From NCBI GenBank assembly GCA_907163375.1, contig CAJQUW010001831.1, positions 36,318 through 100,317 on the forward strand: a stretch of DNA of 64,000 bases, read 5' to 3'. A program made the translations under genes and the position numbers. The DNA is from Prostheceraeus crozeri. Its lineage: Eukaryota > Platyhelminthes > Polycladida > Euryleptidae. The notes beneath the pieces are model-generated. The model had not been told where the DNA came from, did not search any database, and saw only the letters and a list, made by a program, of their open reading frames with translations. Below, in pieces: positions 13,341 through 24,832 of the stretch. The stretch's first letter is position 1; every line of letters starts with the position of its first letter.

Positions 13341-13538
13341 AATAATTCGATGATTGGTTCAGCTCAAATAGCACTAAAATCGCACATTTTAATTTTTAGT
13401 TTCTGCAGGTGAAGACACAACCCAGTTCGCTGACTTTTATCGAGACACTGCGGCTAAAAGCAATATGAATCTGAAAAATGTCAATAATACCTGATCAGAT
13501 GCAGAACTAAAACGTTAAAAAATGATGAAAAATCATAT

Positions 13539-13563
13539 TTGAAATTTGAATTTCAAATTTCAA
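13539..13563. repeat. 25-bp palindrome
   Basis: TTGAAATTTGAA and its exact reverse complement are separated by one T. It also lies in an AT-rich tract of TTTGAAATTT units. Function unknown. Confidence 0.7.
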
Positions 13564-14988
13564 GCATGCATATAGGCAGATAATTTCATATTCAAAGATT
13601 TTGCATTTGTGAATATCTCTATACTAACATGGAGAATCCTTTATGTTATCTCAACTTATTTCATCAAGAATTGATGCTGCAAAATACACTATAAGTGAGT
13701 ATATACCGAAATCAGCCAAAATATTCCAAACATTCAAATTTTAATATAGCTCCCACAACCAAAGTACAGTGCCTGACAGCAAGTTTGCAAGTTTTGACTT
13801 TTTCCAAATTTTCTGATGTATTTCTCGCTTCTTCCGTTGATAAACCTTTTAGAAGGCATAAATTACGTCAGCATGTTACAAGTATTGCTTTTAAGTACCA
13901 TGATGCTCATTATCTACTCTTGTAAGTAGTTCATCATAATTTATAAGTAGTATAAACACATGAGCAAAACACATAAAATTCTTTAAAAGAAATCATAATT
14001 CATTGCGATTAAATTGACACCCAGATATAATTTCATGCCTAAAAGAGCTGCATAGAAGTTGATTTGAAACCTCCATGCCAAGGGATGTGAGAGCTCCTGT
14101 TCAGTCGAAAGGACTTCATACATATTGCTGATGGCAAGACATCTATGCTATTGTTTGTTTGAGCAATATCTATGTTCCAGTTACTCACCAGTGTTCATGT
14201 GCAACATATATGAGTACCGGCATCGGTTTAGAGTTTTCGTCCATATCGAATACACTGAAATACTAAGATTGAAATTTCTAAACTTGCAAACTTGCTGTCA
14301 GGCCAAATTTATTATCTCTCTGTCAAACGTTGCATAGTACGTAGAAGTTAAGATACTAGAAATGTGGTGGATATAGCTTGCTTGGTTTCAAAAGATATTC
14401 AAAACATTCGCCATGGGTGACGGAAAACATCCTTTCACCTCTGTGGGACGAAGGATATGGAAAGAGTTTAGAATCAATATTTTTTTTTTGCTTCTTTGAC
14501 GACCGGCACTTTGCCATTCGGCGACATATTGCATATCAAAAATGTATCGGAGTTGATCACAAAAAAGTGATAGTTACTGTATGTTAACTTGGCATGAATT
14601 TCCTGAAGTGAAGTCACACGATCACTTTCCAAGAGAATCGTTCAAATCAAGTATCAGTGTCATTTCACGACCACGACGAACACCACAATGAGCTGTAATG
14701 ACATGGCAATGATGGAAAACCAGAAGGAACGGCGCATTTTTTGACATTTTGTTTCTGAGTTCATTTCCTTTCTTATGTTTGAGTCCGGCTTGAATTGTAA
14801 TGAATAGGGTTCGGAAAAATATTTTTTTAAATAAATATCGCGCTTTCTATGTGTTACCATTCAGCACATTAAAACGGAGAAAGATCTATGGTGGTCAAAT
14901 TTCAAATTTTGATATCGATACAACTGTCACAATTGCTTTTACAAATTGAACAAAAACGTGAACTGAAATCCATCTTTTGTAAAATAAA

Positions 14989-15780
14989 ATGGCACACGAT
15001 CAGTTTACCAGAGGTATGGCTATTGGAATGATTCGTTGTGGTAGAAGTTGTACGAGTTTTGCCGAAGAGCTGCAACTATCGAGAGTCGTTGTTTGGAGGT
15101 GGTGGTGTCGATGGAAAGCAGAAGGAGATGTTAAAAAGAAGAAGGGATCTGGTCGACCAAGAAAGTCTGTAGGAAGGACAGACGCACGTCTAGTTTTAGT
15201 TGCAAAGAGGAATAGATTTGTGTCAGTCCCAAAGCTAGTCGTACACTGGAAGAGTGCCTCAAATATAGACTGTAGCGTTCGAACGGCTTACCGAAGATTG
15301 CGAGAAGCTGGAATTCAATCGCGACGACCAGCTGTCCTAATTCCATTGAGTTTTGAACACCGCAGAAGACGAGTTGCCTGGTGTGATGCCCGTCGCTCAT
15401 GGAATGACCATTACTGGCAGAAAGTCTTGTGGACCGATGAATCGAGATTCACTCTGGATTTCAATGACGGTCGTGTCAGAGTGCATCGTCTTCCAGGTGA
15501 ACGCTTTGCCCCATGCTGTGTTAAAGAACACGACAGATATGGTGGTGGAAGTGTTATGCTGTGGGGTGGCATATGGCATGGCGGACGAACGACAGCAGTC
15601 ATCATCAAAGGCACGTTGACTGGAGAGAGGTATCTCAATGAAATTGTGCTTCCTGTTGTTGCCCCAGTGGTCAGGGTGGAGGATCTGGTCTTCCAAGACG
15701 ACAACGCAAGACCACATCGCTCCTCGGCTGTCATTGCCACTTTTTCCTTGCCATTGTCACTTTTTCCTGAACCCAGCTGA
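14989..15780 (+). pseudogene. Tc1-like transposase, 3'-truncated
   Basis: A 263-codon frame starts MAHDQFTRGMAIGMIRCGRS, with a helix-turn-helix of the Tc1/paired type (residues about 10-50), a second DNA-binding part with GSGRPRKS (about 55-62), and a DDE core. The first catalytic Asp is in WTDESRF (about residue 149) and the second in QDDNARPH (about 237). Tc1 transposases normally run about 340 residues, with a third acidic residue in an NPIEHLWDEL-like segment. Here the frame departs from the family after AVIATF and ends within 11 residues, beside a small duplication of a CATTGxCACTTTTTCCT block. Without the third acidic residue it should be inactive. I could not find matching terminal inverted repeats. 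Confidence 0.9.
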
Positions 15781-16284
15781 TTCATTATTAGAATTCACAC
15801 TGTAATTTGATTTCTAAACAATATTTTGACGATTTTCTCACACTTTCAGAGGTTTTGAAATGAATGAATATTTTAGTACTTTTGATTTAATATTTTTCTG
15901 TACCCTGGTAATGCTTCGATGGACGGAAATTTTCCTCGATGACCACTTCTACCATTTATTTACAAGGTCCGCATCATGGAGAGGGAATTTATGAAATATA
16001 CATGTACTCGTAGGTGCAATGAGAGACCTTCCGACGTGATAACCACTGTCGTAGCCGACGATGGCGCATTTGCTCCAAACATTGTAGAGTCGTGTGTAGT
16101 GATGATTGTCTACTTTGCCATAGAAACATTGTGGAGCAATCGATCGATCGAATGTTCCCTGCAACCTGTGACCTGTGCCTATGACTGCGTGAGCGCGTGG
16201 CTTAGCTGGCCGCATTATATGTAGCTCGTTGACTCAATACATCAGTTGGCCGGTAATGGCATCGCGGTATGCAAGAATCAAGAT
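15781..16284. other. Stretch with no recognised gene
   Basis: Flanks the broken 3' end of the Tc1-like element. It holds two overlapping 80-90 codon frames on opposite strands (about 15950-16224) with no known motif. Confidence 0.4.
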
Positions 16285-16500
16285 GCTGCTATTTCCAGAT
16301 GTCCATGCATAAATATATCATCAACATTGCGAATGTGAACGCTTGAGTAATTGGTCAAGGTAGATTGCAGCTTACTCTCATAACTTGCTAGTAAAATATT
16401 GGCGAGCACAGGCCTAGTGCACTTCTCATCATCACGCCGTCAATATGCTTATAAAAGTTTCCTACGAAAAGGAATTTCACATCTTTTTCATACGCAATTC
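16285..16500 (-). pseudogene. Penelope-like reverse transcriptase palm fragment
   Basis: On the minus strand one frame reads FVGNFYKHIDGVMMRSALG. After a one-base frameshift a second reads VLANILLASYESKL...HIRNVDDIFMHG. Together they match the Penelope-like palm order FxxxxYxQxDGVxMGSPLGPxLANI followed by RYVDDIF, with the YxDD box written NVDD. The fragment is short, frameshifted and too degenerate to give a long open frame. Its DGVxMxSxLG wording differs from GCPKGAHFSPP in the copy at 1-1705, so it belongs to another lineage. The order relative to 17462-18232 (palm downstream of endonuclease on the minus strand) rules out both being one colinear element. Confidence 0.75.
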
Positions 16501-17363
16501 TGTAAGCGCCTCCCGAGACCATGGGGCGCGTTTTCTGTAAAATTGATGAAAGTCAATTTCTGAAGAATAAATTGCTTAAATGAATATAAAAAAGATGAGC
16601 AGACGCTTGAGATTTTGGACAGATATTTGAGCTGGATCTGACTCTCCACATGAATTTCTTCAATCACATCTATCACTCTATATGAATAGTGATACAAAGT
16701 CCCACGAGACCATCACTTTTCCAGTGAGATTAACTGACGCAATGTGATCAACGATTTTGAAAAATTCATTTACGAAATATTTGTTCACTGCCTCTTCCAC
16801 CAGTTTGAGCTGAACAGCATCCCCAAGCATCTCTTACAATGTGGTTTACGATGCGCTGACAATCGTAAACGTTATTCTGTCTGCATCTTATGTCAAATGT
16901 GTAATTTTCATTCCGGAGTGCATCCAGTGTAGAGAACCTGCGAAATGTATCGATGCCCCTAGGGCCTCTCGCACTGTTCCTCATTTTCAAGATATGCAAC
17001 CGACATCATGTTTTCAAAGATACTCGTTTTGTACGTGTCCTTGTCTCTGATCAAAAAGCCAACTGATTAGCGGCCCAACATTATTGTCTACCACCTTATG
17101 GTAATGTGCAATTATCTAATAATTCCCACTATTTAAAAATACAGACGCCTTCTGTCTTATCACTGTGTCTCATGATTGTCATCTGAAATATTAAAATGAC
17201 GTTTAATTAATTTTGAATGGAATGTTGTGCTTTGTATTAGCTTGTACTTATTAAATTGACTCGTTTCAACAATCTAATTGTGTGGTTCACCATTGCTTGA
17301 TCAAAATCAAAAATAAGATCTCTCCCTTTTTATGTCACGAGGTTCTATTGTAAATAAAATAAA
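16501..17363. other. Stretch with no recognised gene
   Basis: AT-rich spacer between two Penelope-like fragments. It holds short unrecognised frames only (up to 77 codons). Confidence 0.4.
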
Positions 17364-17407
17364 GTGACCCGACGCGTTTCGTCTTAAAGACTGTCTCAAG
17401 GGTACAC
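17364..17407 (-). ncRNA. Degenerate hammerhead-ribozyme-like motif of a Penelope-like element
   Basis: On the minus strand: GTGTACCC (5' side of stem I), TTGAGACA (degraded CUGAUGA core), GTCT-TTA-AGAC (stem II and loop), GAA, A-CGCG-T (minimal stem III with CGCG loop), C (cleavage position), GGGTCAC (3' side of stem I). Stem I pairs ACCC with GGGT and GTG with CAC around one bulged T. The CGAAACGCGTC signature and the very short stem III match the minimal hammerheads known from Penelope-like elements. It lies about 55 bp downstream of the endonuclease frame ending at 17462, where such an element would carry one. The altered core predicts loss of cleavage. Confidence 0.6.
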
Positions 17408-17461
17408 TGACACGGCTACATGATGCGGGTTATATACTCAGGTCTTGGATTTGATATCTCC

Positions 17462-18232
17462 TCACACTAGCTCATGACGTCTATTCATTAAATTTGGCAT
17501 TTTCGACGCAATCCAGCGAGATTCAGCCGTCTTAGTAGATATCGCCGATTTCTGTTTATCCAAAATACTGCAGTTGAAATAATTAATGTTCATCATTTCA
17601 GCGGTATGGTGTTTTAGATGATGGTCACTCAGGGCACTTTTCTTGTCTCTATTTCTGACACTACGTTCGTGTTCATTATACCGTGATCGAAAAGGTCGAC
17701 TACTTTGACCAATGTACTTTATTTGACAGATTTTACACGAAAATTCGTAAACTAAATATTTGTCGTTACAGTTATATTTAGGACCGATCTGTTTACAAAT
17801 GTCACATTGACAAAAGTCTTTATTATCTATTTTAGATTTTATTGTGTTCTGTAGTCTCTTGCCTGGTCTGGCTGTAATTCTCATGGGCAGATCATATTTA
17901 CGTTTAAGTTTATTCATTTTTCTATTACAGCTATCGCTGACAAAGTCTAAAGATAAGTTTATCCAATTAGGAGGCTTATCCAATGGTTTTATTTTTCTGT
18001 TATTTTGATATGGTTTAAAGCCATTTTCCGAGAGTCTTTTATTCATAATATCTAAAGCAACAACTTCTTCATTCGGATTTGAACAGCGTTCTGAAACATA
18101 TCTACGACTGTTGCTAACAAAATTGTCTTTAATATGGTGTGGGAGCCAACAATCTTTCCTAAGGCAAATGCCAGAATGGTTGGGCTTACTATACCATTTA
18201 TACTGTATTTGATTATTTTCTATATAATATTT
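17462..18232 (-). pseudogene. Penelope-like element 3' half: RT thumb plus GIY-YIG endonuclease
   Basis: The frame is open on the minus strand from a TAG at 18233-18235 to the stop at 17462 (about 256 codons). It begins inside the thumb (YKWYSKPNHSGICLRKDCW, compare YKWFSK in the 1-1705 copy). It then passes a linker with SLDFVSDSCNRKMNKLKRKY, a Cys-rich segment CQCDICKQI that may bind zinc, and the GIY-YIG nuclease VYEFSC...IKYIGQSSRPFRSRYNEH. Penelope-like elements use this nuclease to nick target DNA for priming. No internal stop is seen, so the fragment is fairly young, but palm and N-terminus are absent, making it a 5'-truncated copy. The hammerhead-like motif follows on its 3' side. Confidence 0.88.
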
Positions 18233-20203
18233 CTACTAATTGTGTGGATGAAGATGATGTTTCGTAAATAAAAATGATGACCAACCATGTAAAGCAGCTA
18301 GCGTCTGTGTTTAAATGATCGAATTCATCCACCGACGGACTGTCATCATTGCCCATCACTTTCAATTGATGCACAGAAATACTGAGAAATTAAGTTTCCA
18401 TGTGGAAAAGGATCTCATGACACAGTCACAATCCAAGCTCCTCTCTTATGGGATTCTCATTCCCACCTATCAGTCTGCTGAAAATATGCTCCTAAAACCG
18501 TAAAACAATGCTTCTATTTTTGTGGTTTATGACATAATGTCTTTTAGCTTGTCTCAATTGATTTTCAAATGATTACACCTTTTTGTATATGGACTCGTTC
18601 TCTTCCGTCACGCTTTCATTAAAAATGATCAACAGTCCTGTCAATTTAGAAACATTAATCAGCAAAATTGCAACTTTCAATCCACGATGTTTCTTCAGAC
18701 ATATGAAATTGAAAATGACACAATGATGTCATTTATCACCATGAAATCGTCCTTTTTAAGCGAAATTTCAGACAGTAAATTATAGTGACGAAACTATTGT
18801 TTTTGACAGAATTGGCGATGGGAAAGCAGTTCTTTTCTGTGATAAGAGTTAAGTAGTCTCAAAGATCCCTTGTTTTGAAAAATCCTATTGCAATTTGATG
18901 TCATTATGATGAACAACATTTCTTCTAATTTAGTCTCCTTGCTTTCAAGGCAGCTCCATTTGATTTGCTTTAACCGAAACGTGTTGAGGGTCACCACTAT
19001 CAAAGTGTGAAGGCTTTTCCATCTCCTAGCTTGCTAGTAGGACTTTAGTGCTTTGGTCGGAGCAGGAAAAGAAGAATTAAAAAGAAAGAAACGCCGGAAC
19101 GACGTATAATAATGTTCTAGCACAACCTCAACTTTTGCTACTGCTATCATGTTCTCTTAATCATCGAGTAGCGTTTTGCGTGCCCTTTATTCGTATCCGC
19201 TCGTGTTGCAGTTTGATGGCAAGTGAAGCCAAGCACTGAATTATCAAATTTCAGCAACATTATACTCAACAACCGTTGTGAGTCAAGCAAACATACGGAT
19301 AGCAAGCACAAGTCATGGAGAAGAAATGGAATTCTTAGTCGTCTGCCATGGGCAATCACTATAAAATAGATGTGTTTAGAATCATCAGCATAATAATATG
19401 AAACGGGAAAGCATCATAATATGTGGAAATATGATTTTTGAGAATTACGAATGTTATTTTATTGAGAAAGTTGTAGTTTAAAGCGCTCCTTTATGAAAAC
19501 TGGGAGAACCAAGCAGCAACTTGCTCGAAATGTCCGCCCGGTGCACTGAAGTTTCTTGATAAGAATGATTTATGTTATAACTTGACAGCTTTCGTGCGGA
19601 TGTTATTCAATGGCGGATTCTATAGATAAGTAGACTATCCGTCATTTTTGAGCTTTGATGCTTTTTGAGTGTGCAAGTCATATGAACTATAAATCGTTAT
19701 ATAACAATAATGTGTCTATTATTTCCATTTTGAGCATGTGTCGCATATCTAATAGATTTACTTGTAATGTTCTTTCACGTGATTTAATACGAAGATGATG
19801 GCACAAATGATGCATTTAAACTACAGAATCTATTCAAATAATAATTTTGATATCAAAAGAAATTTGAATAATTCAAATCAGAAGTCATAATTTTCTATGT
19901 TTACAGCAGTACTATTGTGCAGAATGTTCGATAATACACTTTTGAATTATTTGATACTTCCATTTTTCTATGCATGAAATATTTCAAAAATGATAATAGA
20001 TGTGAATATAATGAATGGAAAATTCTACCGATAAATAATAACTCCTGGATCAAAATGCAAAAATTTTCTGATAAATCTAATGAAATTTGAACTACATCGT
20101 GTTATTTGACAACGGTTTATTTCTCAACGATGAGCAAATGAGTAGGAATCATCAAAAGTGCTGATTCTAATATAGAAAACCCAGTAATAATTTAGCCCAC
20201 AAT
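18233..20203. other. Stretch with no recognised gene
   Basis: AT-rich with frequent runs of A/T and short frames of no known family. No terminal repeats or tandem repeats were noticed. Confidence 0.4.
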
Positions 20204-22213
20204 CAGGGCTGAGACTGGTTAATTTTTTTGTTTTTTTGTTCAACCGGTTAACCGGCTGAAATCGGTTAAATTAGGATTCCCGGTATTTATTTGGTTGTCA
20301 ATTTGGGTTCCTCCTTTGATTTCATTGCACAGCGTTGTCACCTCTACGCGGTTATGCGCGGATGAATCTGAATCTGCGCGGATGAAGGTCTCATCAAAAT
20401 TTTCTTTTATTTTGGGCTATAGATTTAGAAGAGATATGTTCTTTGAAGTTCCGGCAGCTTATTTCTTGCATTTATACAATTAAACATTTTTTCTACTAGA
20501 ACTACTACCTTTGACTTTATTTGGCATGATTCAACTATCGACAAATATGACTATCGATAAGAAAGAAAGACTATCGATAAATATGTAGGTAGGCCTATAG
20601 CTGAAAGTGACTTTGATTTGATGTCCGAATTTTCTAACTAGCATTTGTGACTTATATCGATTGGGATGTTTTGTTATGGTTGAAATTACGTGTTTGAGTT
20701 ACTTATGATAACAATAACAACTTACTTTAGGCTCAAAACACATTAGGTCGGAGCCTATCGATATGGTTGAGCTAAGATGGTTATTTGTATCAATGAACTC
20801 AAACGAAACATATAGGTCGATATATTTCTAAATTGGCTCACGTGCGCGGAATAGTCTCATAGCATTGAGATCTTATTTGACACATGAATATTCTCAAGCC
20901 TGTGAAATTGATCTTCCATATACGAGGTAATTTATTCTCATACTGTCCTTTTTATAATATGATATTATCCATGAAAATTGTTACTAGTGCAACAAATTTA
21001 CTTTTTATTTCTGCAACATGTACTTTTAGCGGTTTTGATATTTAATGTACAGTTTGATAACTGATCAGTGTATTAAAAATTAATTCTTTACAAACAAATA
21101 AAAATCGGAAATGTCATTAAAATCGATCACAATTATACGATATGTTTTAGTACAGTCAAGAAATCTGAATATTCATAAGGCCTAGACCAGGCTAGAAACA
21201 AGCTTCCAGTAACAGAAACTTTCCTTTGGTAAACATTTTCCATGAAACAAGTTACCAATCCACTCTGTTTAGCAGATAGTTTCTAGGAGCAACGAATACG
21301 TTTCCAAAAGTAAGTGCTCATGGATACAATTTCCTAGTACCGTATATCATAGGCTTGCGTTTAAACCTTCATTTATACTACTCTGCAACGATGCACTGCC
21401 TGCGCGGTTGGGGTCTCGAGGCCGGTGGCAACGCTGATCGCATGACTACATTGCTTCACGTTTAGTTCAATTCATGCTGTTGCAAGTCGCCTTTGTATCA
21501 CTGGTATTCATCTGAAAATGCTTCCAAATCTATGATCGCGGCATATTGAGATACCGGTATCAAAAGGATGTTCGTGTTACAACTTGCCTTCAACGTCGAA
21601 CCAATGCTGCGCTAATAGGTGACACAGCTTGTATGATGAAAGTTGAAAGCTATGCTTCAGTTCTCCCTGCTCCTTTGATTTAAGAGTTAAGAAGATGATT
21701 AACGAATACTGACGATGATAACTCACAAGTGACGGTGAATCAACAAATCATGTTATCTCAAATACTCCTTCGAACCTAGTTCCTCCCCAAATCCTCCTTA
21801 TGTACGTCATTCCTCCCCTGGCATGTTGAATTCCTCCTCAGGGAGCCACATGGCCCCCGGTTAAGAATCACTGAGTTAAGATGACGTTTGCTAAAATGCT
21901 GTATTTCGATTGGCAGAGATAACCCAGAAAACCCGATAACACTAGCCAATAGACACAAAGAATTGGATTTTACGCCTTTAGATCAATCCACACTAACGTT
22001 ACGTGTAGGGAAATAGCACGACTAAATGATTGCGAATTTCGATGAATGAATTTGATTGGATTGTGAAACGGAGACTAGTTATCTCTACGACATGAAACCA
22101 GTGTAATCTATAGTTCAACCGGATTTCATTATACAAGATAAATTTAATCAAACGTTATAACCGATTTTAACCGGTTAAGATAAAGTGTAGCCGGTTAACC
22201 GATCCCAGCCGTC
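20204..22213. mobile_element. 2.0-kb hAT-like non-autonomous DNA transposon
   Basis: The left end reads CAGGGCTGAGACTGGTTAA followed within 70 bp by CCGGTTAACCGG and ATCGGTTAAA. The right end, read inward, gives CTGGGATCGGTTAACCGG and then TTAACCGGTTAAAATCGG. The CAGGGCTG start and subterminal CCGGTTAA repeats are typical of hAT-like elements. Flanking octamers CCCACAAT (20196-20203) and ACCACAAC (22214-22221) agree at six of eight positions, in keeping with an aged 8-bp target-site duplication. The right terminus is decayed (CAGCCGTC instead of CAGCCCTG). No transposase is seen inside. A smaller element is nested at 21693-21873. Confidence 0.7.
21693..21873 (-). mobile_element. 181-bp hAT-like MITE nested in the 2.0-kb element
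   Basis: Perfect octamers AGTTAAGA flank it at 21685-21692 and 21874-21881, a textbook 8-bp target-site duplication. Read from the right, it starts CAGTGATTCTTAACCGGGGG, a hAT-type end. The left end (AGATGATTAACG) is only a poor match to this, so one terminus is diverged. It lies wholly within 20204-22213, dating it as the younger insertion. Confidence 0.6.
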
Positions 22214-22374
22214 ACCACAACGCAATATTAATTATGATAGTAAATGATAAGATATATAAGGAAATTAAGTATAAGAAGTTTTAATTTCTTCGAGTTTGTT
22301 TGATGGCATCAAAATTTGTATGAGGTTGAAGCTCACTCAATTGTCACTCCCATATTACCTGTTTTTCATTGTAG

Positions 22375-22704
22375 GACTGAAATTACTCGGTTTCAAGCCG
22401 AAGAGTTTCCTCAAGACCTACTATCAAGTTCGACCGAGTCAATTCATCTACCCAGACGAATCTAAAGTGGAAGGATCTACGACACTCTTCACTGCTTTGT
22501 TGCAGAAATGCTTGGAACGCAATGTGATTGCTATGTGTCTGTACGTACCAAGGGAAACATCGGCGCCTGCCATGGTAGCTCTCTTGCCACAGGCGGAGAG
22601 CAAAGACGATCAGGGCGTGCAAGAGAAACCTCCTGGGTTCCATGTCGTCTTCTTGCCCTATTCTGATGATCTACGAACGATAACTTTGCCCAAATTGGAG
22701 ACAG
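22375..22704 (+). CDS. XRCC6: Ku70 (XRCC6), internal coding exon: core beta-barrel segment
   Basis: This 330-bp exon is bounded by a pyrimidine-rich acceptor ending TTTTTCATTGTAG and the donor G/GTAAAT. It enters in phase 1 and leaves in phase 1, and encodes about 110 residues: LKLLGFKPKSFLKTY, RPSQFIYPDES, STTLFTALLQKCLERNV, ALLPQAE and PPGFHVVFLPYSDDLR. These match Ku70 in order and spacing (human has LMLMGFKP, RPSLFVYPEES, SSTLFSALLIKCLE, PPGFQLVFLPFADDKR). Ku70 pairs with Ku80 to form the ring that loads on double-strand DNA ends and starts non-homologous end joining in the nucleus. This part belongs to the core domain lining the ring. Reading past the donor meets a stop after about ten codons, confirming the exon end. 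The preceding exon (normally ending ...DDPG) was not found to the left. Confidence 0.95.
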
Positions 22705-22759
22705 GTAAATCCTATTTTATCTCTTCTTTGTAATGGAGGATTAATCCATCGAATTCCTA

Positions 22760-24198
22760 TCTTTTCGTCCGAAAATGATCTTTACAGGAATTTGCTCAGT
22801 TGATAGTTAGGCATGGCGCCAAATGCTTTCCGAATTCAGCCTCTCTTTGTCTCGCATAGAACGTCAGAAACTTGTAAAGGAATTTCTTACACGGCATTAA
22901 TATGACGTGCTCGGCGTATCTTCTTTCTTCCATATCTTGCTCGGAATTTCAGTCTTTCAATGCATCTTGCTAAGTGCTGTTCATATATTAGCGCAGACGC
23001 GGAATCATGCGCTATTCGGAGGAAATATGTAGGCCTATTCATACCATTTTTGGAGAAACATGCAGGTAAGAAGAGAGATTTGTGTTCGGCAAATGGAAGA
23101 CAGTAATCTTGACATTTTATTGAATTATTGATGGAATATTGGAGGTAGAAGACGCCATTTTCACATTGAGAATGGACAATGCATGCCTTTTGTCTTACAA
23201 GAGAAGCCGTTATTTATGATATAGTGAAGACTTGATCTGCAATAATACAGAGGCGGTATCATTGAATTATTTATCATGAAGAGTCGCATCACGCATTCGT
23301 GAGCTAATATGAAGACATTGAGACAGGAGGCTTCTGTTTTTCCAAATTCTGTTGTTCTCTTTCTTTGGAAAACATTCGTGAAGATGAGGAATTTGAGTAA
23401 TTCTGTCGCTTTGTGTCAGTAAAAATGCGTTTGTTGTGTAGTATTTAGCATCCTACACATCATTGTGGCTTGCCATTACTATTATCCCACAAAGAAGAAC
23501 GAGCACAGCAAAATTCGCAGAATATCTGGTAAGGCTGGATTTAATTTCCCAAAATATTTTGCTATGGTGGCAGGATAATTTTGACTGGAAGCCACCGAAT
23601 TTTCAGCTTTCATTGACCAGTATAGATTCAGTGACAGTGTAGTGTCGTATAGTGTCATGAGAGTATTGACACTATAGATTATCATGTGAACTGAGCGACA
23701 GACTTATTAAAATTTTAGTTTCATCCTTGTTCTACATCATGCAAGGTGTGACTAAAAATTATTGAGACTGGAAATGTTTTACTTGAAAGTCGTTGAAATT
23801 CCGCTGTCTTTTATGCGATTCTTATCAATAAGTGTATGAACTAATATCAGTGAAAAAATTGTGAGCCGAAACCTCAATTCAAACTTTCAGGAGCATTTTT
23901 AGTTAAATCAAGTTTTGCAAGCGCAACGAGGTGAAAAAACGTTATAAAAAGAACGCATCTTTACTTCACTAAAACACATTAAAACACAAAATTCTGAGGA
24001 AGGCACTCTTTGTAACATTCATAAAAAATCACTAAACGACGTAATCTCTACAACTCTGAATCACTCTCTCACAGTGCTCCAGAAGCCTCTCCACCTGAGT
24101 CAGAAAGTCGTCCTCAGGAATGGAGCGCGACACTCTCAGAGAAGTGGCCACAACCTCGTCGGCATCTTGGAAAGTGATCTTCTTCATTTCTCTTTTTA
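22760..24198. other. Intronic stretch without recognised features
   Basis: AT-rich unique-looking sequence just after the first XRCC6 exon. Only short unrecognised frames are present. Confidence 0.4.
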
Positions 24199-24290
24199 AG
24201 CGATAAGCCGGTGCTGGACACATTTCCGAACTGGGAACCAATGAAGCTGCTTGAGGACTGGCGTGATGTGATCTCGTCGCCGAGATCCAG
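24199..24290 (-). pseudogene. LINE (CR1/L2-like) reverse transcriptase fragment
   Basis: The minus strand reads RRRDHITPVLKQLHWFPVR, a close match to the conserved ITPVLxxLHWLPV block just C-terminal of the palm in CR1/L2-like LINEs. Both neighbours on the strand lose similarity at once, so this is a scrap of under 100 bp of recognisable coding sequence. A second copy of the block, from a diverged element, is at 47949-48140. Confidence 0.7.
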
Positions 24291-24395
24291 TGCTCATGCG
24301 GGCCGCTGCATCTGCACCGCTTGGAGACGGCGCAGATGAATATCCGAGATCATCACAGAAATAGCTAAAATATAGCAAAACGCATGTATTCATTA

Positions 24396-24832
24396 AAAAC
24401 ATCGTAACATGAAAATTATCGTAAATGAAAACATCGTACTGGTCTTACAAAGGCATAGTCTCCTTCATGGCTCATGGCTCCTAGTAATCTGAAGCCTAGC
24501 GTCACTTCCAGCGGATATCTATTTAGGATTCTATGGATGGACATAAATTACTAGTAGATATCTTTTCCATTTGATACCGGATATGTTGATTTTTATACCA
24601 AAATCTTGGATTCCATGTGGAAATTACTTGGGCAGTCCCTGACAATTATGAATTTTGAAAATTATGTTTTTTCAAGTGTAATATTATCATACTCTATTTT
24701 TTATATTTTTCATTTACGATGTTTTTAATGCTACGATGTTTTCATATACGATATTATCTGTTTACGATGTTTTTTATGTTACGATGTTTTTAAATTACGA
24801 TATTATTATTACGATGTTTTCATATAGAACCC
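24396..24832. repeat. Inverted-repeat element built from ACGATGTTTT units
   Basis: The left part (24396-24440) carries AAAACATCGTAA and AAAACATCGT units. The right part (24714-24832) carries five or more units of the reverse complement, TTACGATGTTTT, spaced 15-25 bp apart and alternating with TACGATATTAT. The two sets could fold on each other around a 270-bp loop. The arrangement resembles a small foldback or MITE-like repeat; no target-site duplication was found. Confidence 0.55.

Larger units (their letters stand above)
12939..14988. other. Stretch with no recognised gene
   Basis: AT-rich. It holds a GC-rich imperfect hairpin near 13012-13037 (CACGGG...CCCGTG), a perfect DR1 hexamer pair at 13328-13340 and a 25-bp palindrome at 13539-13563. 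Open frames of 60-76 codons here show no recognisable domain. Confidence 0.5.

Noticed and set aside
16285-18232. One single Penelope-like element covering both fragments
   Set aside because: On the minus strand the endonuclease lies 5' of the palm fragment, the reverse of the family's order, and the palm wording differs.
22296-22374. Start codon at 22296 as the start of a short protein
   Set aside because: The upstream 26 codons do not match Ku70, whereas a good acceptor at 22374 begins the conserved GLKLLGFKP segment in the right phase.
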